The position numbers were made by a program, and so were the translations under genes. Under the pieces are notes generated by a model that searched no databases, was not told the origin of the DNA, and saw only the letters and a list, made by a program, of their open reading frames with translations. A stretch of 64,000 nt of DNA from Roseiarcus sp963751165 (GTDB lineage: Bacteria > Pseudomonadota > Alphaproteobacteria > Rhizobiales > Beijerinckiaceae): positions 280,061-344,060 of the forward strand of contig CAVVTP010000009.1 of assembly GCA_963751165.1 (NCBI GenBank), given 5' to 3'. How positions within the stretch are numbered: the first letter of the stretch is position 1; the number at the start of each line of letters is the position of its first letter. Of the stretch, positions 10,132 to 19,196 are shown in pieces.

Positions 10132-10593
10132 ATGGCAGAAAGCTCAGCAGCCCCAACGGGCGAGAAGATCGTCCTGACGGGCATCGCCCGAGCAAAAGGC
10201 AAGGCGGCCGGCAAGGCCCTCGTCAACCGACAGCGGTTCGGTTGGGCGTTCAACTACGTCGGCAACGAGGACGGCAAGGTGATGGTGCCGGGGGCCGACA
10301 TCCTCGGCGAGTGCGTGACCGGCGCGGTCGTCGTCTATCCGACCGTGATCGGATCAACCAGCGGTGCGATCAGCCTCTACTTCAAGTGCAAGGAATCGCA
10401 TCACGGGCCCGCGGGCATCATTTGCCAGAAGGTCCATGACATCGACATCAGCGGCTGCATCGCGGGCGAGATCCCGGCGGTCGACGGCCTCGACCAAGAC
10501 CCGATCACCGCCATCAAGACCGGAGACTGGGTCGAGATCGACGCGCCGAAGGTCGGCCAGAAGGCCACCGTCACCATCACCCGCGCCGCGTAA
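10132..10593 (+). CDS. Aconitase X small (swivel) subunit, DUF126
   Basis: The swivelling domain of an aconitase-X enzyme, here a separate 153-residue subunit. Aconitase-X members are known as cis-3-hydroxy-L-proline dehydratases in bacteria and as phosphomevalonate dehydratase in archaea; all eliminate water. Visible features are GEKIVLTGIARAKGKAAGKA, the central PGADILGECVTGAVVVYPT, and the Gly/Ser loop IGSTSGAISLYF, which matches the family's GSTSGS-type segment next to the active site. ATG 10132 follows GAGG with a 7-base gap; an upstream GTG is possible. The large subunit starts 14 bases downstream, so the two form one enzyme. The substrate is not implied by the sequence. Confidence 0.88.
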   Translation: MAESSAAPTGEKIVLTGIARAKGKAAGKALVNRQRFGWAFNYVGNEDGKVMVPGADILGECVTGAVVVYPTVIGSTSGAISLYFKCKESHHGPAGIICQKVHDIDISGCIAGEIPAVDGLDQDPITAIKTGDWVEIDAPKVGQKATVTITRAA

Positions 10594-10607
10594 AGGACAC
10601 CAAATCC

Positions 10608-12081
10608 ATGACCATGAAAATGACCCAGCGCCATAAGGACATGCTGGACGGCAAGCTCGGCGAGACCAAGAAATTCTGTATGGAGAAGCTTGTGGATTTC
10701 GGCGAGGCCGTCGAGTCGACCGAGATGGTCGACCTCTCGCTCGTCCTCAACGCCTGCCCGATCTGGACGAAGGATCGCCGCGACCCGGAGAACGCGAAAA
10801 AGCTCGCGGAATACGACCTCGGCCACAGCCCGCTCTACGATCCGATCTTCAAGATGAAGGACGCCCACGTCTCCGACGAGACCGGCACGCAGTGCGGCAA
10901 CGACCCCTACATGGTGCAGTTCGACAAGCGGGACGCGAAGGGCTACCCGTGGAACTTCGAGCTTCCTGGCAAGGGCAGCTTCAAGCTCGACGACGGCATG
11001 GTGGACGACCTCAAGGCGGGCTACGACAAGCTCCTTGAGCACGGCTGGCTTCCCTGGCTCTCCTGCAACGCGTACTTCAACACGCGCATCCCCAAGATGG
11101 GCGAGTACGCGGCAAGCTCCGAGTTCGAGCGCGGCCGCCTACATCAACACAATCCTCGGCGCGCGGACCAACCGCGAGTCGCCGGTCAACACGGTCTACT
11201 GCGCCTACACCGGATGCCTGCCGAAATACGGCAGCCACCTCGACGAGAACCGCATCGCGAAATGCATCGTCGAGCTCTCCGACGAGGTCAGGGACAACAT
11301 CAGCGGTCCTGCGGAGTGGGGCGCGCTCGGCGCGGCGATCGCCGAAAAGACCAACAACCGCATCCCGGCGATCCTCAATCTTCCCGGCAAGATGGGCGCC
11401 GCCGCGACCAAGAATCTCGTGTCGTGCTGCTCCCCCGGCATGAACGACCCGATCCTGCACCTTATGGGCTACACCCCCGAGTCGCCGACGCTCGAAGCCG
11501 CCTTCAAGGGCAAGATGCCGAAGAATCCCGAACGGTTCACGATCGAGACGGACGATATCATCGAGATGTTCCAGCGCCTCAACAACCTGAACCCGGCCCC
11601 GGGGCCGGCGGACGCCAAGCCCGTCGATATCGTCATCTTCGGCTGCCCGCACGCGACCTTTGAAGAGGTCCGCGAGGTCGCGCGTCTCGTGAAGGGCAGG
11701 AAGGTGAAGGAAGGGGTGATGCTGTGGGTTCAGACCGACACGCCCACGTATCACATGGCGCACCACTACGGCGACGCCAAGACGATCGAGGACGCCGGCG
11801 GCAAGATCTATCATCAGACCTGCATGGCCATGACCCCGTTCCGGCATCACCCGGCCGGCACGGTCGTCGCGACCACCAGCTTCAAATACGTGAAACTTGG
11901 CGCGGCCTTCGGCGATCATCACTGGATCTACGCCAATCCGGCGGCGCTGATCGACGCGGCGGTCAGCGGCGTGTTCAAGCCGAGCGCCCGCTGGGACTAC
12001 TGGAGCAAGCCGAAGGCAATGCGCGGCGCCAATGAAATGGAGCGCGCCATCTACGAGCTTCCCGGCCCGTTCATGTCCTGA
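10608..12081 (+). CDS. Aconitase X catalytic (large) subunit, DUF521; apparent frameshift
   Basis: Iron-sulfur dehydratase subunit, about 490 residues after correction. The early frame reads MTMKMTQRHKDMLDGKLGET, where KxMLDGxxGE is a family opening, and continues to KMGEYAASSE. It then needs a one-base shift to reach SSAAAYINTILGARTNRES. Reading GAGTTC at 11121-11126 as GAGTC joins the two exactly. Later features are VYCAYTGC, FGCPHATFEEV (family GCPH motif) and YHQTCMAMTPF (family DTCMVVxP motif), whose Cys residues fit cluster ligation. The N-terminal region is longer than I expect for the family, with an insertion around residues 45-110. AAGGA sits 10 bases before the ATG. Since the downstream half is fully conserved, a sequencing error is likelier than a dead gene. 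Confidence 0.86.
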
Positions 12082-12092
12082 GGCGGATCTGC

Positions 12093-12125
12093 GCCCCTCC
12101 CGCGGGTCAGCCCGGCGGGAGGGGC
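12093..12125 (+). other. Strong intercistronic hairpin between acnX and GRE genes
   Basis: GCCCCTCCCGC (12093-12103) and GCGGGAGGGGC (12115-12125) pair perfectly over 11 GC-rich base pairs with an 11-base loop. No T-run follows, so it is not a standard intrinsic terminator. It lies 12 bases after the acnX stop and about 140 before the GRE start. A likely role is to stabilise the 3' end of a processed transcript, giving unequal expression within the operon. Confidence 0.6.
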
Positions 12126-12262
12126 GGCAGGCGCACGAAAGGGGACCGCGCCCTCGCGTCGGCGCTGGCGTGACAAGCAAAGACGAACTCCCGGCGCCGC
12201 CGCCTGGAGACAAACTCATATGCGACGGCCGATCCGCTCGGGCCTTGCCGAGGAACGCACAC

Positions 12263-14773
12263 ATGAACGAGACGCTACAGCAGCAAGCCGTCCAACCGGT
12301 TCTTTCCGCCCAGGAGCAGGCGATCGTCAGCGGATCGCCGACAATGCACGGCGCCGTCGCCGACCGGGTGCAACGCCTCTACCAGGGCATGCGGGCTTTC
12401 TGGCCGCCGCGCGTCTGCCTTGAACGGTCTGTCCTCTTCACCGAAGCCTTCAAGGAGACCGAGAAGGAGCCGCTCGTCCTGCGCTGGGCCAAGGCGCTCA
12501 AGCGCTACGCCGAGAAATCGACGGTTACGATCCTGGCCGACGAACTCATCGTTGGCCGACCCCACACCTGGCTCGGCCGCTGGGGCCTAGTCTATCCCGA
12601 GCTCGACGGCGCCGTCATGCCTGCCGGCGTCGAGATGTTCCGAAAGAACAAGGGCAAGGTCGGCGAGGTCGTCGTGACCGACGAAGACGCGCGGATCATC
12701 AGCGACGTTCTGACGCCCTACTGGACGGGAAAGGACTATTCGACCGCCTTCGCCAACAGCCTGCCTGCCGACACGCGCTTCAAGATCCTCGGACCGGACC
12801 CGAACAACACAATCCTTTATACGTGCGTCGTCATCGCCACTTCCACGATGCGTCATTCGCAGAACTGGACGCCGGACCTGACCAAGATTCTGACGCGCGG
12901 CGTGAAGGGGATTCGCGAGGAGGCTCAGGCGAAGCTCGCCGCGCTCACCGACCCGCGCGACGTGATCGAGAAAAAGCCGTTCCTCGATGCGGTCGTCATC
13001 ACCTGCGACGCGATGACAATCTGGTCCCGCCGATACGCCGCGGCCGCCCGGGACCTCGCTGCGAAGGCGACCGACCGCGCGCGGGCGAAGGAGCTTGAGA
13101 CCATCGCCGACGTCTGCGACTGGGTTCCCGAAAACCCGGCGCGCACCTTCCACGAGGCGATCCAGGCGCAATGGTGGGGTCAGCTCCTGAACCGGATCGA
13201 GCAGACCTCGAGCGCCATGGGGCAGGGCCGCATGGATCAGTATCTATGGCCCTATTACAAGCGCGACCTCGACGAGGGTCGGCTGACCAAGGACAAGGCG
13301 ATCGAGATTTTCCAGTGCCTGTGGCTCAACATGTCGCAGGTCACGGAGATCAAGCTCAATCCGGTCGCCGCCGCCGGCACCGAGGGTTTCTCGCAGTTCC
13401 CCGACGTCGTCGTCGGCGGCCAGACGGCGGACGGGAAGGACGCCACCAACGAGCTGTCGTACCTCATCCTCGAATCGGAGCGAGCGCTGCAGATCACGGC
13501 GCCGGACACCTGCGCGCGGATCCACTCGGGCACACCCGACGCATTCCTTCATCACGTCGCTGAATGCATCAAGGACGGCAAAGGCTATCCGAAGCTCCTC
13601 AACGACGAGATGGTCATTCCGTTCTACCTCGCCAACGGCGCGACCTTGAAGGAGGCGCTCGATTGGTGCGTGTCCGGCTGCTGCGAGAACCGCATCCCTA
13701 ATCGGGAGACAAACGTCACCGCGGGAGGCGGCATCAACTACGGCTCAATTACCGAGATGACCGTCCGCAACGGCAAGCTGAAAGTCCTGCACGACCTGCA
13801 ATTCGGACTTCAGACAGGCGACCCGCGAAGCTGGACGAGCTTCGACCAGGTCTGGGACGCCTTCAAGGCGCAGATGCTGCATCTCGCCGACCATGTGCTG
13901 ATCCAGCAATATCTCGCCATGCAATTGAAGCCGGCCCATTTTGCCGCGCCGCAGACCTCGATGCTGCACGATCTCGCGATGAAGGAATGCCGCGACCTGC
14001 ACACGCACGGCCAGTATTTCGAGGGCGGCATCGATCACTCGACCTTCGAGGCGATCGGCAAGGGCACGGCGATCGACAGCCTCGCCGCGATCAAGCACCT
14101 CATCTTCGACATGAAGACGCTGACCTGGGATGAGCTTCTTGCCGCGATCGAAGCAAACTGGGAGGGCCACGAGGCGACGCGCCAGCTATGCCTCAACGCC
14201 CCGAAATATGGCAACGGAATCGCCTGGGTCGACGCGATCGGCTTCGACATCGAGCGCACCCTGCTCGAATACCTGCACGCCCATCCGAAGCCGCACGGGC
14301 AGGTTTTCCTGCTGCGGCAGATCCCGATCACCCTGCATGTGCCGTTTGGCAAGGTGACCTGGGCGACGCCGAACGGACGGCCGGCGTATGAATATATTTC
14401 GGAGGGAATCTCCGCCTCGCACGGCATGGACGTGAAAGGGCCGACCGTCGCGCTCGCCTCGATCGCGGCCGCGCGCGACCGCAGCTTCAAGGAGAAGGGC
14501 GGCGACCTCATCAACCTGAAGTTCAGCCCCGCCAACGTCGCGGGCGAGCAAGGCACGCGGCGGCTCATGCAGGTCATCCGGACCTGGAGCGAGCTCAAGC
14601 ACTGGCACGTGCAGTTCAACATCATCAACCGGGCGACGCTTATCGCCGCGCAGAAGGAGCCGGAGAAGTACCGCGACCTCGTCGTGCGCATCGCCGGCTA
14701 TTCGGCCTATTTCGTCGATCTCTCGCCGATGCAGCAGGCCGAGATCATCGCGCGGACCGAAGAGGCCGCGTGA
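12263..14773 (+). CDS. Glycyl radical enzyme of unknown substrate (PFL/GRE family)
   Basis: Oxygen-sensitive radical enzyme of 836 residues. The C-terminal motif VVRIAGYSAYFVDLS carries the radical glycine at about G812, 24 residues from the end. The active-site loop reads WCVSGCCENR with the thiyl Cys most likely C473 and a Glu two residues later (C-x-E), as in GRE lyases, dehydratases and arylacetate decarboxylases. C469 and C474 are extra. The loop is not the GCVEP of choline lyase and diol dehydratases. GAGGA precedes ATG 12263; the open frame extends upstream but overlaps acnX. The activating enzyme is the last gene of the operon. An eliminase, decarboxylase or C-S lyase role are all possible. 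Full length and intact motifs argue for a working enzyme. Confidence 0.93.
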   Translation: MNETLQQQAVQPVLSAQEQAIVSGSPTMHGAVADRVQRLYQGMRAFWPPRVCLERSVLFTEAFKETEKEPLVLRWAKALKRYAEKSTVTILADELIVGRPHTWLGRWGLVYPELDGAVMPAGVEMFRKNKGKVGEVVVTDEDARIISDVLTPYWTGKDYSTAFANSLPADTRFKILGPDPNNTILYTCVVIATSTMRHSQNWTPDLTKILTRGVKGIREEAQAKLAALTDPRDVIEKKPFLDAVVITCDAMTIWSRRYAAAARDLAAKATDRARAKELETIADVCDWVPENPARTFHEAIQAQWWGQLLNRIEQTSSAMGQGRMDQYLWPYYKRDLDEGRLTKDKAIEIFQCLWLNMSQVTEIKLNPVAAAGTEGFSQFPDVVVGGQTADGKDATNELSYLILESERALQITAPDTCARIHSGTPDAFLHHVAECIKDGKGYPKLLNDEMVIPFYLANGATLKEALDWCVSGCCENRIPNRETNVTAGGGINYGSITEMTVRNGKLKVLHDLQFGLQTGDPRSWTSFDQVWDAFKAQMLHLADHVLIQQYLAMQLKPAHFAAPQTSMLHDLAMKECRDLHTHGQYFEGGIDHSTFEAIGKGTAIDSLAAIKHLIFDMKTLTWDELLAAIEANWEGHEATRQLCLNAPKYGNGIAWVDAIGFDIERTLLEYLHAHPKPHGQVFLLRQIPITLHVPFGKVTWATPNGRPAYEYISEGISASHGMDVKGPTVALASIAAARDRSFKEKGGDLINLKFSPANVAGEQGTRRLMQVIRTWSELKHWHVQFNIINRATLIAAQKEPEKYRDLVVRIAGYSAYFVDLSPMQQAEIIARTEEAA

Positions 14774-14830
14774 GGGCGCAAGCGCGAGCGCGCGGGAGAG
14801 AGATGCAGGTTCACGTGGGGGCCAACGGCG

Positions 14831-15704
14831 ATGGATGAGCACTTTCTCCAGACCCTCGGGAACGTGCTGGTCGTGGCCTTCATCGTCGACAGCATGCTGG
14901 CGATGGGTTTGTCCCTTTCGCTCAGGGAAGTGCTGAAGCCGCTCGCCGACGTCCGCGTCGTCGCGCGCGCGCTCGTGGCCAACTTCGTGCTCGCGACGGC
15001 GACGGCCTATATGCTGGTTCAGATCTTTCATCTACAGCACGGCGTCGCGATCGGCCTCATTCTCATGGGGTGTTCGGCGGGCGACCCCTTTGCGCCGAAA
15101 CTCACCGGATTCGCGGAAGGAGACCGCGCCTTTTCGCTCGCCGTGATGGTGCTGCTCAGCATCTTTTCGATTTTGTACCTGCCGATCGTGGCGCCGCTGC
15201 TGCTGACCGACGTCGAGGTCAACGCCTGGAGCATCGCCAAGCCGCTGCTCGCGCTGATCTTCACTCCGCTGATAGTCGGCTTTGCAGTCAGACGCTTCTT
15301 CCCCGCTGCCGCCTCGCGCCTCGCGCCACTGCTGGACCGATTGGCGTCGCTTCTGGTTCTCGCGGTCCTGGTCGAGCTCGTCGTGACGTACTTCTGGAAT
15401 TTCGTCGCCCTGTTCGGGTCGGGCGCGATGCTGTCCTCCGCGATCCTGCTCGCGCTGTCGGGCGTCTACGGATACGTGCTCGGCGGCCCGAACTCGGACT
15501 CACAAGAACGACCTTGCGCTTAACACGGGCTACCGGGGCCTGTCGGCCGCCATCGCCATCGGCATCGCGAACTTTCCCGATCAGCACGACGTGGTCGTCC
15601 TGCCGATCTTCCAGGCCTTTCTGTCAACGGTCGTCCTGGTGCCGCTCACCATGACGGTGATGCGCCGCATCAACAACGCGGACGCGAGGGCGACCGCGAG
15701 ATGA
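14831..15704 (+). CDS. BASS-family (bile acid:sodium symporter-like) transporter, apparent frameshift
   Basis: Multi-helix membrane protein of about 290 residues after correction, likely importing an organic anion with sodium. Hydrophobic segments run from FIVDSMLAMGLSLSLREVLK through GVAIGLILMGCSAGDPFAPK, which matches the family's conserved helix with its GxxxxP break. The frame that starts at ATG 14831 leaves the family pattern after YGYVLGGP. Reading GAACTC at 15490-15495 as GACTC moves it to THKNDLALNTGYRGLSAAI and on to a stop at 15704, restoring the last helices. Its place between the GRE and an outer-membrane-like protein suggests that the two move the operon's substrate across the envelope. 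The exact solute is unknown. Confidence 0.82.
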
Positions 15705-15729
15705 GCAGGCAGGAATATGGGAGGCGTTC

Positions 15730-16704
15730 GTGAGACCGAAGCGGTCCATGCGGGTCGTCGCCATGGCCTTGGCGGCTCTCGCGGCGGCCGCCGTCGCGGG
15801 CTCGGGCCCCGCTTTCGCGAAGGACGAGCCTGCGTGCAAGCAGGAGTATGCCGCCAAGCTCGCCAGCGGGGAGGCGAAGGGCGAGACCGAAGCCCAGTAC
15901 GTCAGGGCGTGCCTCGCGGCGGCGTCAGGTTCCGCCACCAGAGCGGAGGCGCCGAGCGGGGGCGCCGAGAGCGAAAGCGCGACCGATATCGCCAAGAAAA
16001 TTCAGAACCCGATCGGCGATGTCTACTCCTTCCCGTTCCAGAGCAACACCAACTTCGGCTATGGGTCGCATCACGGCACGCAGGAAGTCCTGAACATCCA
16101 GCCGGTGATCCCGATCCATATCAACGACGACTGGAACATCATCAGCCGCACCATCCTGCCGCTGGTCTGGACCCCCGACCTTGCGCCAGTCCCGAGCGTG
16201 CCGTTCGGCACGGCGCCCGTCAGCGCGTCGCTTTTTCTTTCGCCGAAGATCCCCATCGACCATTGGCTCTGGGGTATTGGCCCGGTCATCCAGATCCCTA
16301 CAATCAGCAGCGCGGACCTAGGATCGAGCGTCTGGGGCGCCGGCCCGACCGCCGTCCTCGTCTACCTGAACGGGCCGATCGTCGCAGGGGCGCTGGCCAA
16401 CAACGTCTGGTCGCTCGGCGGAACCCGCGGGTCCAGCGGCAACAGTTACAACGCGTTTCTGACCCAACCGTTCTTCAACTACAATTTTGGCGAGGGTTGG
16501 TACGGCGGCACGTCGCCGATGATCACCGCCGATTGGCAGGCGAAGGGCACGAAATGGACCGTGCCGGTTGGAGCGAACGCCGGGCGGGTCGTGCGCATCG
16601 GCAAGCTGCCGGTGAACTTCCTGATCGGCGCCTACTACAACGTCGTCAAGCCCACCTACGGCGGAGACTGGCAGCTTCGTACCCAGGTGACGCTGATCTT
16701 TTGA
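15730..16704 (+). CDS. Outer-membrane beta-barrel-like protein with signal peptide
   Basis: Exported protein of 324 residues. RPKRSMRVVAMALAALAAAA followed by a cleavage-like AFAKDE is a signal peptide. After a short Ala/Glu-rich linker the protein turns into alternating polar/aromatic strands rich in Trp, Tyr, Gly and Asn, and it ends in LRTQVTLIF with a terminal Phe, the usual C-terminal signature of outer-membrane barrels. I place it loosely with the proteins often labelled neuromodulin or transporter in Rhizobiales. GTG 15730 follows GGGAGG. It starts 26 bases after the BASS gene and ends 37 before the PFK-like gene. The inferred role is a channel for the operon's substrate; this rests on context, not on a recognised specific family. 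Confidence 0.72.
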   Translation: MRPKRSMRVVAMALAALAAAAVAGSGPAFAKDEPACKQEYAAKLASGEAKGETEAQYVRACLAAASGSATRAEAPSGGAESESATDIAKKIQNPIGDVYSFPFQSNTNFGYGSHHGTQEVLNIQPVIPIHINDDWNIISRTILPLVWTPDLAPVPSVPFGTAPVSASLFLSPKIPIDHWLWGIGPVIQIPTISSADLGSSVWGAGPTAVLVYLNGPIVAGALANNVWSLGGTRGSSGNSYNAFLTQPFFNYNFGEGWYGGTSPMITADWQAKGTKWTVPVGANAGRVVRIGKLPVNFLIGAYYNVVKPTYGGDWQLRTQVTLIF

Positions 16705-16740
16705 GTGTGGTTTCGGGGCGCCCAAGAGCGGAGACTAGAC

Positions 16741-17919
16741 ATGGCTTCGGAAACGCGACGCATTGCGATCACCTGCGGCGGCGGCCATGTACCGGGGCTG
16801 AACGGCGTGATCGCAGGCGCGGCGCTTGCGGCAACGCGGCTCGGTTGGGAAGTCGTGGGCATCCACGACGGCTACGACGGCCTGCTCGCCCCCGAGTCCT
16901 ACCCAGATAGCGGCGTGGTCGAGTTCGATGGGCGCACGATCGATGCGCTTGCTGCGAATGGCAGCGCGCTCGGCGCCGGCCCGCGCATCGATCCGTTCCG
17001 CGCGCGCCATGTCGGCGAGGACGATTTTGTCGGCGAGATCGACCGATCGGACGAGCTTCTATCGGAGATCCGCGCTCACGGGATCGACGCGGTCGTATCC
17101 GTGGTCGGCGGCAGCGCGCTGACAGGCCAGCATGCAACAAGCGTCGCGTTCAAGCTCAGCCGCAAGGGCCTCAAGACCGTCTGCATCCCGAAGTCGATCG
17201 AGAACGATGTAGCGGCGACGGCGCTTTCGTTCGGGTTCAACAGCGCGCTTCAGTTCGCCACCGAGACGCTCGATTGCATGCGCATCGCCGCGCGCGACGT
17301 GCGCCGCCTCGCGGTCGTCGAGGTTCCAGGCCGGGAGGCCGGGTGGCTCGCGTTGCAGGCGGGGATCGCCGCGCGGGCGGACGTCGTCCTGATCCCGGAG
17401 ATCGCCTACGGCCTGCGAACGGTCGCCGACAGACTTCGGGAGCGCGAGGAGGCGGGGCGTAAGCCGTCGCTCGTCGTCGCCGCAGAAGGAGCGTGCGCAG
17501 AAAGGAGCCATGAACCGGAGGCGGCGCCAAAAAATTCGCGGCGTAAGAGCCTGTCGCCGCTTTCCGATCCCGCCTTTGGCGAGGGCGCACGGGTCATCGA
17601 GCGATCGGGCGCGCTTGCACATAGCCTCGCGCTCGACCTTCAGCGGCTAACCGATCTGGAAACGATGCCCTTCGCGGTCGGCGAGCTCGTGCGCGGCGGC
17701 GCACCGACCGCGGTCGACCGGCAGCTCGGCCTCGCTTACGGGGCTGCGGCGGTGCGGGCTCTCGCCGAAGGCAAGGCCGGTGTGATGGTCGCCTTCGAGC
17801 CGCCCGACCTGAAGTTCGTGCCGATCGCGAACTCGATCAACAAGGTCCGCACCGTGCCGGCGCAGAGCGAGTTCATTCAAATCGCGCGGGCGCTCGGCGT
17901 CTGCCTCGGCGACGACTGA
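16741..17919 (+). CDS. Divergent phosphofructokinase (PfkA-superfamily) protein
   Basis: A 392-residue protein of the PFK fold. The nucleotide loop is present as GGGHVPGLN (13-21), and EVPGREAGWLAL (194-205) matches the EVMGRxAGW sugar-phosphate segment of pyrophosphate-type PFKs. Two catalytic elements differ. The magnesium-binding GGDGS motif reads VGGSALTG (122-129), without the Asp. The TIDND motif reads SIEND (152-156), with the catalytic Asp replaced by Glu. It may therefore act on a different substrate or phosphoryl donor, or bind without catalysis. It is the only kinase-like gene in the GRE operon and lies 11 bases before the activating enzyme. A glycolytic fructose-6-phosphate kinase seems unlikely from these changes and the context. 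Confidence 0.8.
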   Translation: MASETRRIAITCGGGHVPGLNGVIAGAALAATRLGWEVVGIHDGYDGLLAPESYPDSGVVEFDGRTIDALAANGSALGAGPRIDPFRARHVGEDDFVGEIDRSDELLSEIRAHGIDAVVSVVGGSALTGQHATSVAFKLSRKGLKTVCIPKSIENDVAATALSFGFNSALQFATETLDCMRIAARDVRRLAVVEVPGREAGWLALQAGIAARADVVLIPEIAYGLRTVADRLREREEAGRKPSLVVAAEGACAERSHEPEAAPKNSRRKSLSPLSDPAFGEGARVIERSGALAHSLALDLQRLTDLETMPFAVGELVRGGAPTAVDRQLGLAYGAAAVRALAEGKAGVMVAFEPPDLKFVPIANSINKVRTVPAQSEFIQIARALGVCLGDD

Positions 17920-17930
17920 GGAGGCGCGAC

Positions 17931-18866
17931 ATGGCGACCGAGCCGCTCAAGGGCCTCGTCCTTAACATCCAGCACTTCTGCACCGACGACGGGCCGGGCA
18001 TCCGTACGACCGTCTTCCTCAAGTTTTGCTCGCTCCACTGCAAGTGGTGCTCGAACCCGGAGAGCATCGGGCCGAAGCCGGAACTCGCCTATAACGCGAA
18101 CAAATGTATCGGCGCCAAGGCCTGCGGGCGCTGCCTTAAAGCCCCGGCGCCGGAAGGGGCGATGTATGTCGTTGACGGACCGGACGATCGGGTTCGGATA
18201 AACTGGGCCCTCGCAGCCGACTGCGGCGAGGAGACGACGGAGCTTTGCCCCTCGGAGGCGCTCTATCTGTTCGGTACCCGCATGACCGTCGACCAGGTGC
18301 TGGAGGAGGTCGAGCAAGACAGCGCGTTCTATCGCGACTCCGGCGGAGGGATCACGCTCTCGGGCGGCGAATGCCTGCTTCAGCCAGACTTCAGCGCGGC
18401 GCTGCTCGCCGAGGCCCGCAACCGCGGGATCACGACCGCGATCGAGACCGCGGGCAACGTGCCGTGGGAGTTCATGGCGAAGGTGTTGCCGCACGTCGAC
18501 ACTATGATGCACGACCACAAGCTGACCGACCCGGAGCGCCACAAGAAGTGGACGGGGGTCGACAACAAACGGATCAAGGAAAACTTTAAGCGCGCCTACG
18601 AGACGTTCCCGGACGTGAAGTTCATTGCACGTACGCCGCTGATCCCCGGCGTCAACGACGACGAGGAGCACATCCGCTCCGTCCTCGCCTTCATCCGGCC
18701 GCACCCGAACGTGATCGATTATCAGCTTCTCCCGTACCACCGCTTCGGCGAGTCGAAATACGGCTTCCTCGGCAAGGTGTACGGCCTCGCTGATTTCGTT
18801 CCGCCGAGCCCGGAGTCGGTCGCGCGCCTGCGCGCGATCATCGACGAGGCGTTCGGGCACAATTAG
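17931..18866 (+). CDS. Glycyl radical enzyme-activating protein (radical SAM)
   Basis: Makes the glycyl radical on the GRE encoded at 12263 by reductive cleavage of S-adenosylmethionine. The N-terminal segment DDGPGIRTTVFLKFCSLHCKWC carries the cluster motif C33-x3-C37-x2-C40. GGGITLSGGE is the SAM-binding segment. Between them lies the insert that in most GRE activases holds two ferredoxin-like [4Fe-4S] clusters. Here it is incomplete: only C59, C65 and C68 in the first site and C98 and C106 in the second, so neither has the regular CxxCxxCxxxC set. At 311 residues it has normal length. It is the last gene of the operon. Pairing with the GRE is supported by the operon, but partner choice is inferred. 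Confidence 0.92.
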   Translation: MATEPLKGLVLNIQHFCTDDGPGIRTTVFLKFCSLHCKWCSNPESIGPKPELAYNANKCIGAKACGRCLKAPAPEGAMYVVDGPDDRVRINWALAADCGEETTELCPSEALYLFGTRMTVDQVLEEVEQDSAFYRDSGGGITLSGGECLLQPDFSAALLAEARNRGITTAIETAGNVPWEFMAKVLPHVDTMMHDHKLTDPERHKKWTGVDNKRIKENFKRAYETFPDVKFIARTPLIPGVNDDEEHIRSVLAFIRPHPNVIDYQLLPYHRFGESKYGFLGKVYGLADFVPPSPESVARLRAIIDEAFGHN

Positions 18867-19196
18867 TCGGCTGGCGGGTGGGTGAATTTTTCTCGACCGG
18901 CGAAGGCCTGCTCGGAGTCCGGGCTTTCGTCGTCTCGTGGGAACGCCTCCTCTCCACCTGTCTCCCGCCATTCGGCCAAAGGTCGCTCTCCGCCCTTCAG
19001 AGACATTCCCAACCGTAGGGCGCCAGTCTCGACCAACTCGAAATCTGCAGCGCGCCCGAGTGGCCGGAGTCGACCCCAAGGAGGCGAACGCACAGTGCAA
19101 CGACGGTCTCGTTTACGTACACGAAGCAGCCGCTGCCGCCACGAGCTAACGCGACCCGTGCAAGAGAGGGAGTTCCTCCGTTGACCGGCTCGACGG
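18867..19196. other. Intergenic after the GRE operon
   Basis: About 330 bases with no recognisable gene and no clear hairpin-plus-T terminator. Open frames here carry no known domain. Confidence 0.45.

Noticed and set aside
9840..10253. N-terminal extension of the AraC regulator
   Set aside because: It would overlap the aconitase X gene and has no match to the sensor domain.
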